Assembly (NCBI GenBank): GCA_036388855.1
Contig: DASVRA010000010.1
Coordinates: forward strand, 62,001-126,000
From: DASVRA01 sp036388855
GTDB taxonomy: Bacteria > Pseudomonadota > Alphaproteobacteria > Caulobacterales > Caulobacteraceae
Reading direction: 5' to 3'
DNA length: 64,000 bases
The notes beneath the pieces were generated by a model. It saw nothing but the letters and a program-made list of their open reading frames with translations. It did no database searches and was not told the origin of the DNA. The position numbers and the translations under genes were made by a program. Below, one piece after another: positions 18,825-27,395 of this stretch; positions within the stretch are counted from its first letter, which is position 1, and every line of letters begins with the position of its first letter.

Positions 18825-19654
18825 GACGCGCGGAGCCGTTCGAGCGCGGCCGAAAACCGGCGCGACAGCGGGGCCTCCAACCCGCCCTCCAGCCGTATCC
18901 TGCGGTCGCCGGATCCCTCCGGCTCGATCATCCGCACCCGCGCGGCGTTGATCAGCCAGGAACGATGGGTGCGCACCAGACCCAGCGGGCTCAGCCGCGT
19001 CTCGGCCTCGGCCAGGGTGATGCGCATCAGCGGCTTGCGCCCGTCCACTAAGTGGAACTCGGCATAATTGCCGGCCGAGGAGACCGCTAGGATATCGCCC
19101 ACGGGGGTGCGCAGCAGCCGGGCGCCGTCACGGATGTCGAAGGTGGCGGGCGCCGCTCCAGCTGTAGCGGGCGGTGCGGCGGCGGCGCGGGCGCGACCCA
19201 CCGCCCAGATGACACCCAGCGCGATCGCGTAGCCCAGCACGTCTTTTCGGTACTCGTAGATGAAGTCGCCCAAGCTGCCGTAGCGGTAGGCGAGGCCTAG
19301 GCCGGCATAAGCCGCCGCCCGTATGGCCATGAAGCCGCCGACGTGCAGCAAGCTGAACGCCATGCTGCCCGGCAGGTGCACCGCGGCGAAGCGGCCCCAG
19401 CCGCCCGGCCGCGGCGGCGCAACGCGGAACAGTCGCCAGATCAGCGGGAACACCAGCAGGCTCGCGGCGCCGCTGGAGAACTCCCACAGGTAAGGCGCCC
19501 ACCAATCGAGCGGGCTGGCCATGGCGGCGCGGTCGCGGCCGATGCTGAGCGCATTGACCAGATCAACGCTCAGGACGAAGGCGGCCACGATCGCCCAGGC
19601 GGTCCAGAAGGCGGCCCTGCCGCCGCTCGTCACCGCTGGATCGCCGCTCGTCAC
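18821..19654 (-). CDS. Membrane-anchored LytTR-family transcriptional regulator
   Basis: About 277 aa. The N-terminal half is hydrophobic with roughly four membrane helices (AFWTAWAIVAAFVLSVDLV, then ASLLVFPLIWRLF and others). The C-terminal ~100 residues form a LytTR DNA-binding domain (ILAVSSAGNYAEFHLVDG, VRTHRSWLINAARVRMIEP, SRRFSAALERL). This is a one-component layout without a receiver domain. Two GTG starts (19654, 19633) lie inside a direct repeat; I give the longer. It is divergent from an acyltransferase-3 gene. The signal sensed is unknown. Confidence 0.82.
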   Translation of the reverse strand: MTSGDPAVTSGGRAAFWTAWAIVAAFVLSVDLVNALSIGRDRAAMASPLDWWAPYLWEFSSGAASLLVFPLIWRLFRVAPPRPGGWGRFAAVHLPGSMAFSLLHVGGFMAIRAAAYAGLGLAYRYGSLGDFIYEYRKDVLGYAIALGVIWAVGRARAAAAPPATAGAAPATFDIRDGARLLRTPVGDILAVSSAGNYAEFHLVDGRKPLMRITLAEAETRLSPLGLVRTHRSWLINAARVRMIEPEGSGDRRIRLEGGLEAPLSRRFSAALERLRAS

Positions 19655-19675
19655 CTCCGCGCCCCGTCCGTCACC
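19621..19675. repeat. Three CGTCACC motifs spaced 20-21 bp at a LytTR/acyltransferase divergence
   Basis: A 14-bp direct repeat occurs at 19621-19634 and 19642-19655, and its CGTCACC core recurs at 19669-19675. The cores at 19628, 19649 and 19669 are 21 and 20 bp apart, about two helical turns. LytTR proteins generally bind direct repeats, so these could be autoregulatory sites. They overlap the candidate start codons and part of the coding sequence, and may simply be a short coding repeat. Confidence 0.35.
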
Positions 19676-19765
19676 GCCGCCCCGCCGAACGTCCCCCGCG
19701 CCTCGACTCGGCGCAAGCCCCGCGCACCCTCGCGCCGGAAGGTCGTGAAAAGGGAGCTGGAGACG

Positions 19766-20974
19766 ATGAGCGAAGCAACGCCGGTGGCGGGTGCCGAGGG
19801 GCGGCGGCTGGACCTCGACTGGCTGAGGATCGGAGCTTTCGCCACCCTGATCCTCTACCACGTCGGCATGTTCTACGTGCCCTGGGACTGGCACGTGAAA
19901 TCGCCCCGCCAAATCGACGAGCTGGTGTGGCCGATGAGCTTCTTCAGTCCCTGGCGGCTGACCCTGTTGTTCCTGGTCTCCGGCGCCGCCACCCGGTATC
20001 TCGCCGACAAGCTGCCGCTCGGGCGCTTCGCCTGGGCGCGGTTCTGGCGGCTGTTCCCGCCGTTGCTGCTGGCCGTGTTCGTGGTCGTGCCGCCACAGAG
20101 CTACTACGAGATCGTCGAGAAGATCGCTTACGCCGGCGGGCCGACGGCCTTCTACCGGGGCTACGTCACCGCCTCGGGCGGATGGTGCAGGAACGGCGAG
20201 TGCCTGATCACCCCGACCTACAACCACCTGTGGTTCGTCGCCTATCTGCTGGTCTACACCCTGCTGCTGGCCGCGCTGCTGAAGCTGGCGCGCCCGGCGT
20301 TTGGCCGCATGCAGGCGGGGGTGGAGCGGGGGCTAGCGGGAGCGGGGGCGCTGCTGTGGCCCATGCTGTGGCTGGTCCTGATCCGCCTGGTCCTGCTGCC
20401 CCGCTTCGAGATCACCCACGCCCTAATCGACGACTGGTACAACCACGCCCTGTCGCTCTCGGCCTTCTTGCTGGGCTTCCTGATCGTCAAGTCGCCGGCG
20501 GTCTGGGTGGCGCTGGAGCGCTGGCGCTGGACCGCCCTGACCATTGGGATCGCCGCCTTCGCCCTCTACGGCCCCTACGTCTGGACCTTCCGCGCCGAGG
20601 ACGCCACGCCGCCCGAGGACCTGCGCCGGCTGATGCGGCTGGTCGGCGGCGTCGACCAGTGGGCCTGGATCGCCGCCGCCCTCGGCTTCGCCAGCCGCTA
20701 TCTGCGCCGCGCGGACGGGCCGGTGCGGCGTTACCTGACCGAAGCGATCTTCCCCTTCTACATCGTCCACCAGACCGTCACCGTCGTGGCCGGTCACCAC
20801 CTGGCGAAGCTGCGGCTGCCGCTGGGGCTGGAGTTCGTCCTGTTGGCCGCGATCACCTTCGGCGGCTGCGTGCTGGCCTTCGAGCTGGTGCGCCGGGTGA
20901 AGTGGCTGAGGCCCTGGTTCGGCCTGAAGATGCACGACAGCCGCGGGTTGGCGCGGGAGCCTCGGCCTGCCTGA
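19766..20974 (+). CDS. Acyltransferase family 3 membrane protein
   Basis: A 402-aa integral membrane protein with about ten helices. It has the acyltransferase-3 N-terminal pattern RLDLDWLRIGAFATLILYHVGMFY; the His in LILYHVGMF is the conserved catalytic-site candidate. It ends with EAIFPFYIVHQTVTVVAGHHLA, as in family members that O-acylate sugars or glucans. ATG 19766 is preceded by an AGGGAG ribosome-binding site; the open frame upstream has no family similarity. It is divergent from the LytTR regulator, which may control it. The substrate is unknown. Confidence 0.85.
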   Translation: MSEATPVAGAEGRRLDLDWLRIGAFATLILYHVGMFYVPWDWHVKSPRQIDELVWPMSFFSPWRLTLLFLVSGAATRYLADKLPLGRFAWARFWRLFPPLLLAVFVVVPPQSYYEIVEKIAYAGGPTAFYRGYVTASGGWCRNGECLITPTYNHLWFVAYLLVYTLLLAALLKLARPAFGRMQAGVERGLAGAGALLWPMLWLVLIRLVLLPRFEITHALIDDWYNHALSLSAFLLGFLIVKSPAVWVALERWRWTALTIGIAAFALYGPYVWTFRAEDATPPEDLRRLMRLVGGVDQWAWIAAALGFASRYLRRADGPVRRYLTEAIFPFYIVHQTVTVVAGHHLAKLRLPLGLEFVLLAAITFGGCVLAFELVRRVKWLRPWFGLKMHDSRGLAREPRPA

Positions 20975-21046
20975 GCCGGCCCGCCATTGCGAAGCCGGCG
21001 GCGCCTGGAGTAACCCAACGCGCCTCCCCAAGCCGCAGAGCCCTCC

Positions 21047-22327
21047 ATGACCGAAATCGTCGACATCGCCGCGCGCGAAATCCTGGACAGCCGCGGCAAC
21101 CCGACGGTGGAGGTCGACGTGACGCTGGAGGACGGCGCCTTCGGGCGGGCCGCCGTGCCCTCCGGGGCCTCGACCGGCGCGCACGAGGCGGTGGAGAAGC
21201 GCGACGGCGACGCCGGCCGCTACGGCGGCAAGGGCGTGCGCCAGGCAGTCGAGGCGGTGAACGGTGAAATCTTCGACGCCCTCTCCGGCTTCGACGCCGA
21301 GGACCAAACCCGCATCGACCGGCTGCTGATCGAACTCGACGGTAGCCCCAACAAGAGTCGCTTGGGCGCCAACGCCATCCTCGGCGTCTCCTTGGCGACG
21401 GCGAAGGCGGCGGCGATTTCGGCCGACCAGGAACTGTACCGCTATGTCGGCGGGGTATCGGCGCGGGTGCTGCCCGTGCCGCAGATGAACATCATCAACG
21501 GCGGGGCGCACGCCGACAATCCGATCGACATCCAGGAGTTCATGATCCTGCCCGTCGGCGCGCCCAGCTTCTCCGAGGCGCTGCGCATGGGCGCCGAAGT
21601 GTTCCACAGGCTGAAAAAGGCGCTGAAGGACGCCGGCCACAACACCAATGTCGGCGATGAGGGCGGCTTCGCACCCAATCTTCCTTCCGCGCGAGAGGCC
21701 CTAGGCTTTATCGTTAAGGCGGCGGAAGGAGCGGGCTACCGCGCGGGCGAAGACTTCGTGCTCGGACTGGACGTCGCCTCGACGGAGTTCTTCAAGAACG
21801 GCCGCTACGAGCTTGAAGGGGAAGGCCAATCCTTCGATGCCGAGGGCATGGTCGGCTACCTCGAAGGTCTGGCTTCAAGCTTCCCGGTGGCCTCCATCGA
21901 GGACGGCTGCGCCGAGGACGATTTCGACGGCTGGAAACTTTTGAGTGAGCGCCTGGGCGGCAACGTCCAACTGGTCGGCGACGACCTGTTCGTCACCAAC
22001 CCCGAGCGGCTGGGGCAGGGGATCGCGCGCGGGATCGCCAACTCCATTCTGGTCAAGGTGAATCAGATCGGAACCCTCACCGAGACGCTGGACGCGGTGA
22101 CCATGGCCCAGCGCGCCGGTTATACCGCCGTGATGAGCCACCGCTCGGGCGAGACCGAGGACTCGACCATTGCCGACCTCGCGGTCGCCACCAACTGCGG
22201 GCAGATCAAGACGGGCTCCCTGGCGCGGTCGGACCGCCTGGCCAAGTACAACCAGCTGCTGCGCATTGAGGAGCAACTGGGCGACCAGGGCGTCTACGCC
22301 GGCCGCGGCGCGCTGAAGCGGGGTTGA
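21047..22327 (+). CDS. eno: Enolase
   Basis: Enolase interconverts 2-phosphoglycerate and phosphoenolpyruvate and is also an RNA degradosome partner in Caulobacter. The 426-aa protein has the expected motifs: ILDSRGNPTVEVDV, PSGASTGAHEA, MNIINGGAHADN, GDDLFVTNPERL, SILVKVNQIGTLTET and MSHRSGETED. It stops three bases before the convergent histidine kinase gene, with no room for a conventional terminator between them. Confidence 0.98.
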   Translation: MTEIVDIAAREILDSRGNPTVEVDVTLEDGAFGRAAVPSGASTGAHEAVEKRDGDAGRYGGKGVRQAVEAVNGEIFDALSGFDAEDQTRIDRLLIELDGSPNKSRLGANAILGVSLATAKAAAISADQELYRYVGGVSARVLPVPQMNIINGGAHADNPIDIQEFMILPVGAPSFSEALRMGAEVFHRLKKALKDAGHNTNVGDEGGFAPNLPSAREALGFIVKAAEGAGYRAGEDFVLGLDVASTEFFKNGRYELEGEGQSFDAEGMVGYLEGLASSFPVASIEDGCAEDDFDGWKLLSERLGGNVQLVGDDLFVTNPERLGQGIARGIANSILVKVNQIGTLTETLDAVTMAQRAGYTAVMSHRSGETEDSTIADLAVATNCGQIKTGSLARSDRLAKYNQLLRIEEQLGDQGVYAGRGALKRG

Positions 22328-22330
22328 TCC

Positions 22331-23689
22331 TCACCCCGGCAGGCGCATCACCGCCCGTAGGCCGCCGAGCGGGCTCCGATCCAGCGTGATGTCGCCGCCG
22401 TGCGCGCGGGCGATGTCGCGGGCGATGGCGAGCCCCAGACCCACGCCCTTGCGGTTCTGGTTGCGGGCGTCGTCGAGGCGCTGGAACGGGCGGAAGGCCT
22501 CTTCGTAGCGATCGGGGGGGATGCCGGGGCCGTCGTCGTCGACGGCGACCTCAAGCGCGCCGCTGGGCAGCCGCCGCGCCGCCAGCGCCACTCGCCTACC
22601 GTGAACGGAGGCGTTGCCGACCAGGTTCGCCAAGGCGCGGCGAAAGGCGTTGGGTCGCAGTTGGGCAGTTAGCTCCGCCTGCGACGCTACCTCGACCTGC
22701 GCGCCCAACCGTCGTGCATCTTCGGTGAGGCTGTCCAGCACGGACGCGATCTCGACCAGCTGAAGCGCTTCACCTCCCTCGCCACGCGCAAAGTCCAGAT
22801 ATTCGTCAATCATGTGCTCCATTTCGGCCAAATCGCGCTTCATCGCCTCGGTCTGCGGCCCGGGCGCGGCCATCGCCAGTTCCAGCTTCAGGCGGGTCAG
22901 CGGGGTGCGAAGATCGTGGCTTACCGAGGCCAGGAGCGTGGTGCGCTGCTCGATGTGGCGGCCGATGCGGCCCTTCATGGCGATGAAGGCCTGGGCCGCC
23001 TGACGCACCTCGCGCGCGCCGTGGGGCTTGAAGAAGGGCGCTTCCGCGCCACGGCCGAAGGCGTCGGCCGCCGCGGCCAGGCGCTCGATGGCGCGGATCT
23101 GGTTACGGATGAACAGCACCGCCACCAGCGTCAACAGGACCGTGGCGCCGCTCAGCCAGAGCACGAACACCCCGCCTTGGGTGGCGATGGCGCGGTCGCG
23201 CGGCGCGATGAAGCGCAGGGTTCCGCCGGGCGCCTGCACCCGGATGTCGACGAAGGCGGGATAGCGGGTGGTGTCGAACCAGAAGGGGCGGTCAAGCCGC
23301 TCACGCAGCGCCCGCTCCAGGGCGTCGTCCACGGCCGCGAGGAAGGCGTGGCGGCGTTCCGTGGGGAGCGGCTGGCCCTCCTGCAGGGCCACCGACAGGT
23401 CCATGCGGCGCTCGGCGCGTTCGGCCAGCCGCTGGAGAGAGGCGGGGGAGGGGGCCTGCTCGTATTCCTCCGCCACCCAAGCGATGTCACCGGCCAAGCC
23501 CGCAGATAGGCGGCTGGTCACCGTCTGCCAATGGGCGTCGAAGAAGGCCCAGGTCACCGCCGCCTGCATCAGCGCCACCGGCAGGATGATGATCAGCAGC
23601 GTGCGCCCATAGAGGGAGGTGGGCGTCAGCCGCTTGAGTGTGCGCGGCCAGAGCACTCGTAGCAGGCGGCGGGGCGATGGCGCGGCCAT
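22331..23689 (-). CDS. EnvZ-type sensor histidine kinase
   Basis: A 452-aa membrane kinase. TM1 lies at about residues 29-50, a periplasmic sensor region of ~120 residues follows, and TM2 at 173-194 leads to a HAMP linker. The H-box is SVSHDLRTPLTRLK with His258. The N-box is NLVGNASVHG, G1 is DDDGPGIPP and G2 is GVGLGLAIA. ATG 23689 was chosen because it starts one base after the response regulator stop. The layout is EnvZ/PetP-like; the stimulus is unknown. Confidence 0.92.
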   Translation of the reverse strand: MAAPSPRRLLRVLWPRTLKRLTPTSLYGRTLLIIILPVALMQAAVTWAFFDAHWQTVTSRLSAGLAGDIAWVAEEYEQAPSPASLQRLAERAERRMDLSVALQEGQPLPTERRHAFLAAVDDALERALRERLDRPFWFDTTRYPAFVDIRVQAPGGTLRFIAPRDRAIATQGGVFVLWLSGATVLLTLVAVLFIRNQIRAIERLAAAADAFGRGAEAPFFKPHGAREVRQAAQAFIAMKGRIGRHIEQRTTLLASVSHDLRTPLTRLKLELAMAAPGPQTEAMKRDLAEMEHMIDEYLDFARGEGGEALQLVEIASVLDSLTEDARRLGAQVEVASQAELTAQLRPNAFRRALANLVGNASVHGRRVALAARRLPSGALEVAVDDDGPGIPPDRYEEAFRPFQRLDDARNQNRKGVGLGLAIARDIARAHGGDITLDRSPLGGLRAVMRLPG

Positions 23690-23690
23690 C

Positions 23691-24386
23691 CTAGTCAGGG
23701 GCCAGCATGTAGCCGACGCCACGCACGGTCTGGAGGTAGCGGGGCAGCTTCGGGTCGCGCTCGATCTTGCGGCGCAGGCGGGTGACCTGGATGTCGATGG
23801 CGCGCCCCAGGCCCTCGCCGCCAGTCAGCAGCAGCCGGTCCACCGGCACGTGAGGCGTCTTGGCCAAAGCCTTGAGCAGACTGGCTTCCGCTTCGGTCAG
23901 CTTGACCGGCTCCTCGCCTTGGAACAGCTCACCGCGCCCTGTGTCGAAGGTGCAGTCGCCGAGCGACAGCCGCCCCGGGGCGGGCGCGGCGGGGGCGGCC
24001 CGGCGGAGGATGGCTTCGATACGCAGGAGCAGCTCCTGCGGCTCGAAGGGCTTGGGCAGATAATCGTCGACGCCGAGGCTCAGACCCTCGATCCGGTCGT
24101 CCGCCTGGCCGCGCGCGGTCAGCATCAGCACGGGGGTGCGACCCTTTCTCCCGGTCTGGGCGCGCAGCCAGCGGGTCAGTTCGAGGCCGCTCTCTCCGGG
24201 CATCATCACGTCAAGCACCACCAGGTCGACGTCGAACAGCTCCAGCATCCGCCGGGCGGCCGCGGCGTCGGCGGCGCCGGTGGCGCGGAAGCCCGCGCGG
24301 CCGAGATACTGGCGCAGCAACTCGCGGATGCGGTCGTCGTCGTCCACCACCAGCAGGTGGCGCGGCTCGGTGGCGGGTGCGCTCAC
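23691..24386 (-). CDS. OmpR-family response regulator
   Basis: A 231-aa two-domain regulator. The receiver has the acidic pocket VVDDDDR, phospho-acceptor Asp59 in VVLDVMMPGESG and the conserved Lys in YLPKPFEPQE. A C-terminal winged helix follows, with DIQVTRLRRKIE and TVRGVGYML. It is co-directional with the kinase, one base apart, so the two form a cognate pair. It resembles alphaproteobacterial OmpR/PetR proteins. It is divergent from the aminotransferase gene with a 68-bp gap. Confidence 0.94.
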   Translation of the reverse strand: MSAPATEPRHLLVVDDDDRIRELLRQYLGRAGFRATGAADAAAARRMLELFDVDLVVLDVMMPGESGLELTRWLRAQTGRKGRTPVLMLTARGQADDRIEGLSLGVDDYLPKPFEPQELLLRIEAILRRAAPAAPAPGRLSLGDCTFDTGRGELFQGEEPVKLTEAEASLLKALAKTPHVPVDRLLLTGGEGLGRAIDIQVTRLRRKIERDPKLPRYLQTVRGVGYMLAPD

Positions 24387-24454
24387 TGCCCGGCCCCAAG
24401 ATTGACCGACTGGCCGGTCGGCGGTCTAACGGCGCCGTTGCCACGGAGACTCGC

Positions 24455-25348
24455 ATGGCGCTCATTCCGTTCGACGACCGTGACGGCTGGATCTGGCTGG
24501 ACGGCGAGTTCGTCCCGTGGCGCGAGGCCGAGGTGCACGTGCTGAACCACGGCCTCCACTACGCCTCCAGCGTCTTCGAGGGGGAGCGGATGTATGGCGG
24601 CGAAATCTTCAAGCTGCGGGAGCATACGGAGCGCCTGTTCCGCTCGGCCGAAATCCTCGGCTTCTCCATCCCCTACACGGTGGAGGAGATCGACGAGGCC
24701 TGCAAGGCGGTCTGCGCGCGCAACGACCTAGTGGACGCCTACATCCGCCCAGTCGCCTTCCGCGGCTCCGAACAGATGAGCGTGGCGGCGCCAAAGAGCA
24801 CCACCCGGGTGGCCATCGCAGCCTGGCCCTGGCCGAGCCTGTTCGATCCGGAGGCGAAAAAGGCCGGAATCCGTATGACGCGCGCGCCCTACAAGCGCCC
24901 TTCGCCGGAGACGGCGCCGACTGCTTCGAAGGCGGCGGGCCTCTACATGATCTGCACCATCTCCAAGCACCACGCCGACGCCCGCGGCTTCCACGACGCC
25001 TTGATGATGGACTACCGAGGCTATGTGGCGGAGGCGACCGGCGCCAACATCTTCTTCGTGCGTGACAGCGCCCTGCACACGCCGATTCCCGACTGCTTCC
25101 TCGATGGCATCACCCGCCGCACGGTGATGCACCTGGCTCGCGACCAAGGCTTCGAGGTGATCGAGCGCCACATCGAGGAGAGCGAACTTTCCACCTTCTC
25201 CGAATGCTTCCTCACGGGGACGGCCGCGGAAGTGACTCCGGTCTCCCAGATCGACGAGCACCGCTTCACCCCCGGCAACATCAGCCTCACCCTGCTCGAC
25301 GAATACGCCCGCCTGGTGCGCCGCGAGAGACAACCGCTGGCGGCCTGA
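24455..25348 (+). CDS. ilvE: Branched-chain amino acid aminotransferase
   Basis: A PLP class IV enzyme for the last step of valine, leucine and isoleucine synthesis. The 297-aa protein has the predicted PLP Lys159 in TASKAAGLY, at the same number as in E. coli IlvE. It also shows HYASSVFEGERMY near the N-terminus and GYVAEATGANIFFV. ATG 24455 gives the normal family N-terminus (MALIPFDDRDGWIW); the frame extends 26 codons upstream without family similarity. Confidence 0.93.
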   Translation: MALIPFDDRDGWIWLDGEFVPWREAEVHVLNHGLHYASSVFEGERMYGGEIFKLREHTERLFRSAEILGFSIPYTVEEIDEACKAVCARNDLVDAYIRPVAFRGSEQMSVAAPKSTTRVAIAAWPWPSLFDPEAKKAGIRMTRAPYKRPSPETAPTASKAAGLYMICTISKHHADARGFHDALMMDYRGYVAEATGANIFFVRDSALHTPIPDCFLDGITRRTVMHLARDQGFEVIERHIEESELSTFSECFLTGTAAEVTPVSQIDEHRFTPGNISLTLLDEYARLVRRERQPLAA

Positions 25349-25412
25349 CCGGGCTGCGCGCGGAATCGCCGCACCGGGGTGCCCCCCTTTACGGCCACGC
25401 CTGTTCGGTGTT

Positions 25413-25432
25413 GGAATGAACGGCGTCATTCC
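25413..25432. terminator. Inverted repeat downstream of ilvE
   Basis: A perfect 7-bp inverted repeat (25413-25419 and 25426-25432) with a 6-nt spacer lies 64 bp past the aminotransferase stop and just upstream of the cold-shock promoter candidate. It has no T-tract, so it may be an operator rather than a terminator. Confidence 0.3.
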
Positions 25433-25441
25433 GATCGGCGG

Positions 25442-25470
25442 TTGACGCGCTCCCGATGGGAGAACATGGT
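25442..25470 (+). promoter_or_regulatory. Candidate promoter and long 5' leader of the cold-shock gene
   Basis: TTGACG at 25442-25447 is followed after 17 bp by CATGGT, a poor -10 match. The spacer contains a CTCCC-GAT-GGGAG hairpin (25450-25462). Transcription from here would give a leader of about 40 nt; long structured leaders are common for cold-shock genes. The prediction rests on these matches only. Confidence 0.3.
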
Positions 25471-25515
25471 TCGAAGGGGCGTCTGTCCACAGGTTGGGGC
25501 GGGCATGAGGGGCGC

Positions 25516-26187
25516 ATGAGTTACGATCTGGATGGAGGCGATCCGCACCAGGAAAGTGTGCGGATCAGCGGGCGGGTAAAGTGGTTCGATCCGGTGAAGG
25601 GCTACGGCTTCATCGTCCCGGACGAGCCGGACAAGACTGGCCTGCGCGACGTGCTGCTGCATGTGACCAGCTTGAGGAACTCCGGGCGCGACAGCGCCAT
25701 GGAGGGCTCCAGCGTCACCTGTGACGCGGTCAAGCGGTCAAAGGGCTGGCAGGTGACCGAAATCCTGGCCTTCGACGACAGCATGGCCGCCCCGTCGGCG
25801 CCCCGCCCGCCGCGCGACGGCGGCTTCAGGCGCGATGGACGCGACGGACGTGACGGGCACGGCTTTGGCGGTTCGCGCGGTTTCGACAGCCGCCCACGCT
25901 ATGGCGCGGACGGTCATTCCCGCGGCAACGTCGATGGCCAGGCAGTGCATCGCGGCCCCGAGGCCAAGGGACCGCCCGAGCGGGCCAAGGTGAAGTGGTT
26001 CAACCGCACCAAGGGCTACGGCTTCGTGATGCGCGACGGACAGGCGGGCGACATCTTCGTCCACATCGAGACCCTGCGCCGTTCGGGGCTCGAGGACCTG
26101 CAGCCGGGCGAGGACGTGATGGTGCGTTTCGCCGACGGGCCCAAGGGGCTTGTGGTCGCCGACATTCGGCCTATCGACGGCGCCTGA
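25516..26187 (+). CDS. Double cold-shock-domain protein
   Basis: A 223-aa protein with two cold-shock domains, both single-stranded nucleic-acid binders. CSD1 (about residues 15-75) has RVKWFDPVKGYGFIV and DVLLHVTSL. CSD2 (about 153-220) has KVKWFNRTKGYGFVM and DIFVHIETL. A disordered linker rich in Arg, Gly and Asp (about 90-150) joins them. Two-domain Csp proteins (CspC, CspD) are known in Caulobacter. ATG 25516 gives MSYDLDGGD; an upstream in-frame ATG at 25456 adds an unlikely Gly/His-rich stretch. Confidence 0.92.
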   Translation: MSYDLDGGDPHQESVRISGRVKWFDPVKGYGFIVPDEPDKTGLRDVLLHVTSLRNSGRDSAMEGSSVTCDAVKRSKGWQVTEILAFDDSMAAPSAPRPPRDGGFRRDGRDGRDGHGFGGSRGFDSRPRYGADGHSRGNVDGQAVHRGPEAKGPPERAKVKWFNRTKGYGFVMRDGQAGDIFVHIETLRRSGLEDLQPGEDVMVRFADGPKGLVVADIRPIDGA

Positions 26188-26209
26188 CCACCCGGCCAGC
26201 GGAGTTCCC

Positions 26210-26668
26210 ATGCAGTCCCGGCGTATGATCTCGGCCGCCCTGGCGGGCGCGGCGCTGACCGCCTGCGCGGGCGCCGGACGTGCGCAGGCCGGGTTCGAGC
26301 CCCTCGAGGTGGCGACCGCGCGCGGGGTGCAGCGCTTCCAGGTGGAAATCGCCGACAACGACGCCGAGCGCGCGCGGGGCCTGATGTTCCGCACCTCGTT
26401 GGCCGCCGACCGTGGGATGCTGTTCATCTTCCCGGAGCCGGCGGAACAGTCGTTCTGGATGAAGAACACCCTGATCCCGCTGGACATCATCTTCATTGGG
26501 GCTGACGGGCGCGTCCTCAACATCGCGCGGCAGGCGGCGCCCAAGACGCTGGACCCACGCCGCTCGGCCGGCGAGGCGCGGTTCGTGCTCGAACTCAGGG
26601 GCGGGGAGGCGGCCAGGCGCGGCATCGCGCCCGGCGACCGGGTGGGCCACCGGGCGATCCCCGGCTGA
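26210..26668 (+). CDS. DUF192 family exported protein
   Basis: A 152-aa DUF192 protein. The N-terminus (MQSRRMISAALAGAALTACAGAG) is a signal sequence with an LTAC lipobox-like cysteine, so it may be a lipoprotein. Core motifs are RGLMFRTSLAADRGMLFIF, SFWMKNTLIPLDIIFI and DGRVLNI. The function of the family is unknown. It starts 22 bp after the cold-shock gene with a GGAG ribosome-binding site, and this two-gene order is likely an operon. Confidence 0.85.
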   Translation: MQSRRMISAALAGAALTACAGAGRAQAGFEPLEVATARGVQRFQVEIADNDAERARGLMFRTSLAADRGMLFIFPEPAEQSFWMKNTLIPLDIIFIGADGRVLNIARQAAPKTLDPRRSAGEARFVLELRGGEAARRGIAPGDRVGHRAIPG

Positions 26669-26718
26669 CGCTTGCCGGGCGGCCGCTTCCGCCTTAGGTC
26701 AGCGCCAGCCGAGCCCGG

Positions 26719-26795
26719 CGGGGCGTAGCGCAGCCTGGTAGCGCATCTGCTTTGGGAGCAGAGGGTCGCGTGTTCGAATCACGCCGCCCCGACCA
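26719..26795 (+). tRNA. tRNA-Pro (anticodon TGG)
   Basis: A 77-nt cloverleaf with acceptor CGGGGCG/CGCCCCG, anticodon loop CTTTGGG (TGG), T-loop GTTCGAATC and an encoded ACCA end. Confidence 0.96.
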
Positions 26796-26821
26796 CGGCT
26801 CGTAGAGGTAAGGAGCGATCG

Positions 26822-27127
26822 GTGCTGGCGCGCATCTTCAAGCCTTCGAAGTCGGCCATGCAATCGGGCAAGGCCAAGACCAAGGATTGGATCCTGGATT
26901 TCGAGCCGGCCGCCGCGCTGCGGCCCGACCCGCTGATGGGCTGGACCACCTCGGTGGACATGCGCCGGCAGCTGTCGCTGTCGTTCGACACCAGGGAGGA
27001 GGCGGTGGCCTACGCCCAGCGCCACGGCATCGCCTTCCAGGTGATCGAGCCCAAGGACCCGCGCCCGATCATCAAGGCCTACGCCGACAATTTCGCCGCC
27101 GACCGCAAGGTGCCCTGGACGCACTGA
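26822..27127 (+). CDS. NDUFS4-like NADH dehydrogenase (complex I) accessory subunit
   Basis: A 101-aa protein of the ETC complex I conserved-region family (PF04800), homologous to mitochondrial NDUFS4, an 18-kDa accessory subunit near the NADH-oxidising arm. Motifs are ARIFKPSKSAMQSGKAKTK, WILDFEP, MGWTTSVDMRRQLSLSFDT and VPWTH at the C-terminus. GTG 26822 follows an AAGGAG site. It stands alone between two tRNA genes, away from any nuo operon, as is usual in alphaproteobacteria. Confidence 0.9.
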   Translation: MLARIFKPSKSAMQSGKAKTKDWILDFEPAAALRPDPLMGWTTSVDMRRQLSLSFDTREEAVAYAQRHGIAFQVIEPKDPRPIIKAYADNFAADRKVPWTH

Positions 27128-27172
27128 GGCGCGCCTTGTGGGGCAAGAGGCGGCGACCTAATCATGGTCAGG

Positions 27173-27249
27173 GCGCCCGTAGCTCAACCGGATAGAGCAC
27201 TCGCCTTCTAAGCGAGTGGTTGCAGGTTCGAGTCCTGCCGGGCGCGCCA
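27173..27249 (+). tRNA. tRNA-Arg (anticodon TCT)
   Basis: A 77-nt cloverleaf with acceptor GCGCCCG/CGGGCGC, anticodon arm CTCGC-CTTCTAA-GCGAG (TCT, reading AGA), T-arm GGTTCGAGTCC and an encoded GCCA end. A 6-bp hairpin (27258-27274) just after it may terminate transcription. Confidence 0.96.
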
Positions 27250-27360
27250 GGGCGGTTCGAAGCAATTCGCTTCGCAACCCCGATGCTCGCGCCGCTGGTT
27301 CACCCACTGTGTCGCTGTTTGAGGATCTGATCCATCACGCTTCGAGCCGCGCCGGAAGGT

Positions 27361-27389
27361 TTGCATAACGAGATACCTTGCATTAGGGT
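27361..27389 (+). promoter_or_regulatory. Candidate promoter/operator of the PadR cassette
   Basis: Two TTGCAT direct repeats (27361-27366, 27378-27383) lie 17 bp apart just upstream of the PadR gene. The first could be a -35 with TAGGGT (27384-27389) as a poor -10. PadR proteins usually autoregulate from such sites, so this is the natural place for its operator. Confidence 0.35.
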
Positions 27390-27395
27390 GTAGTC

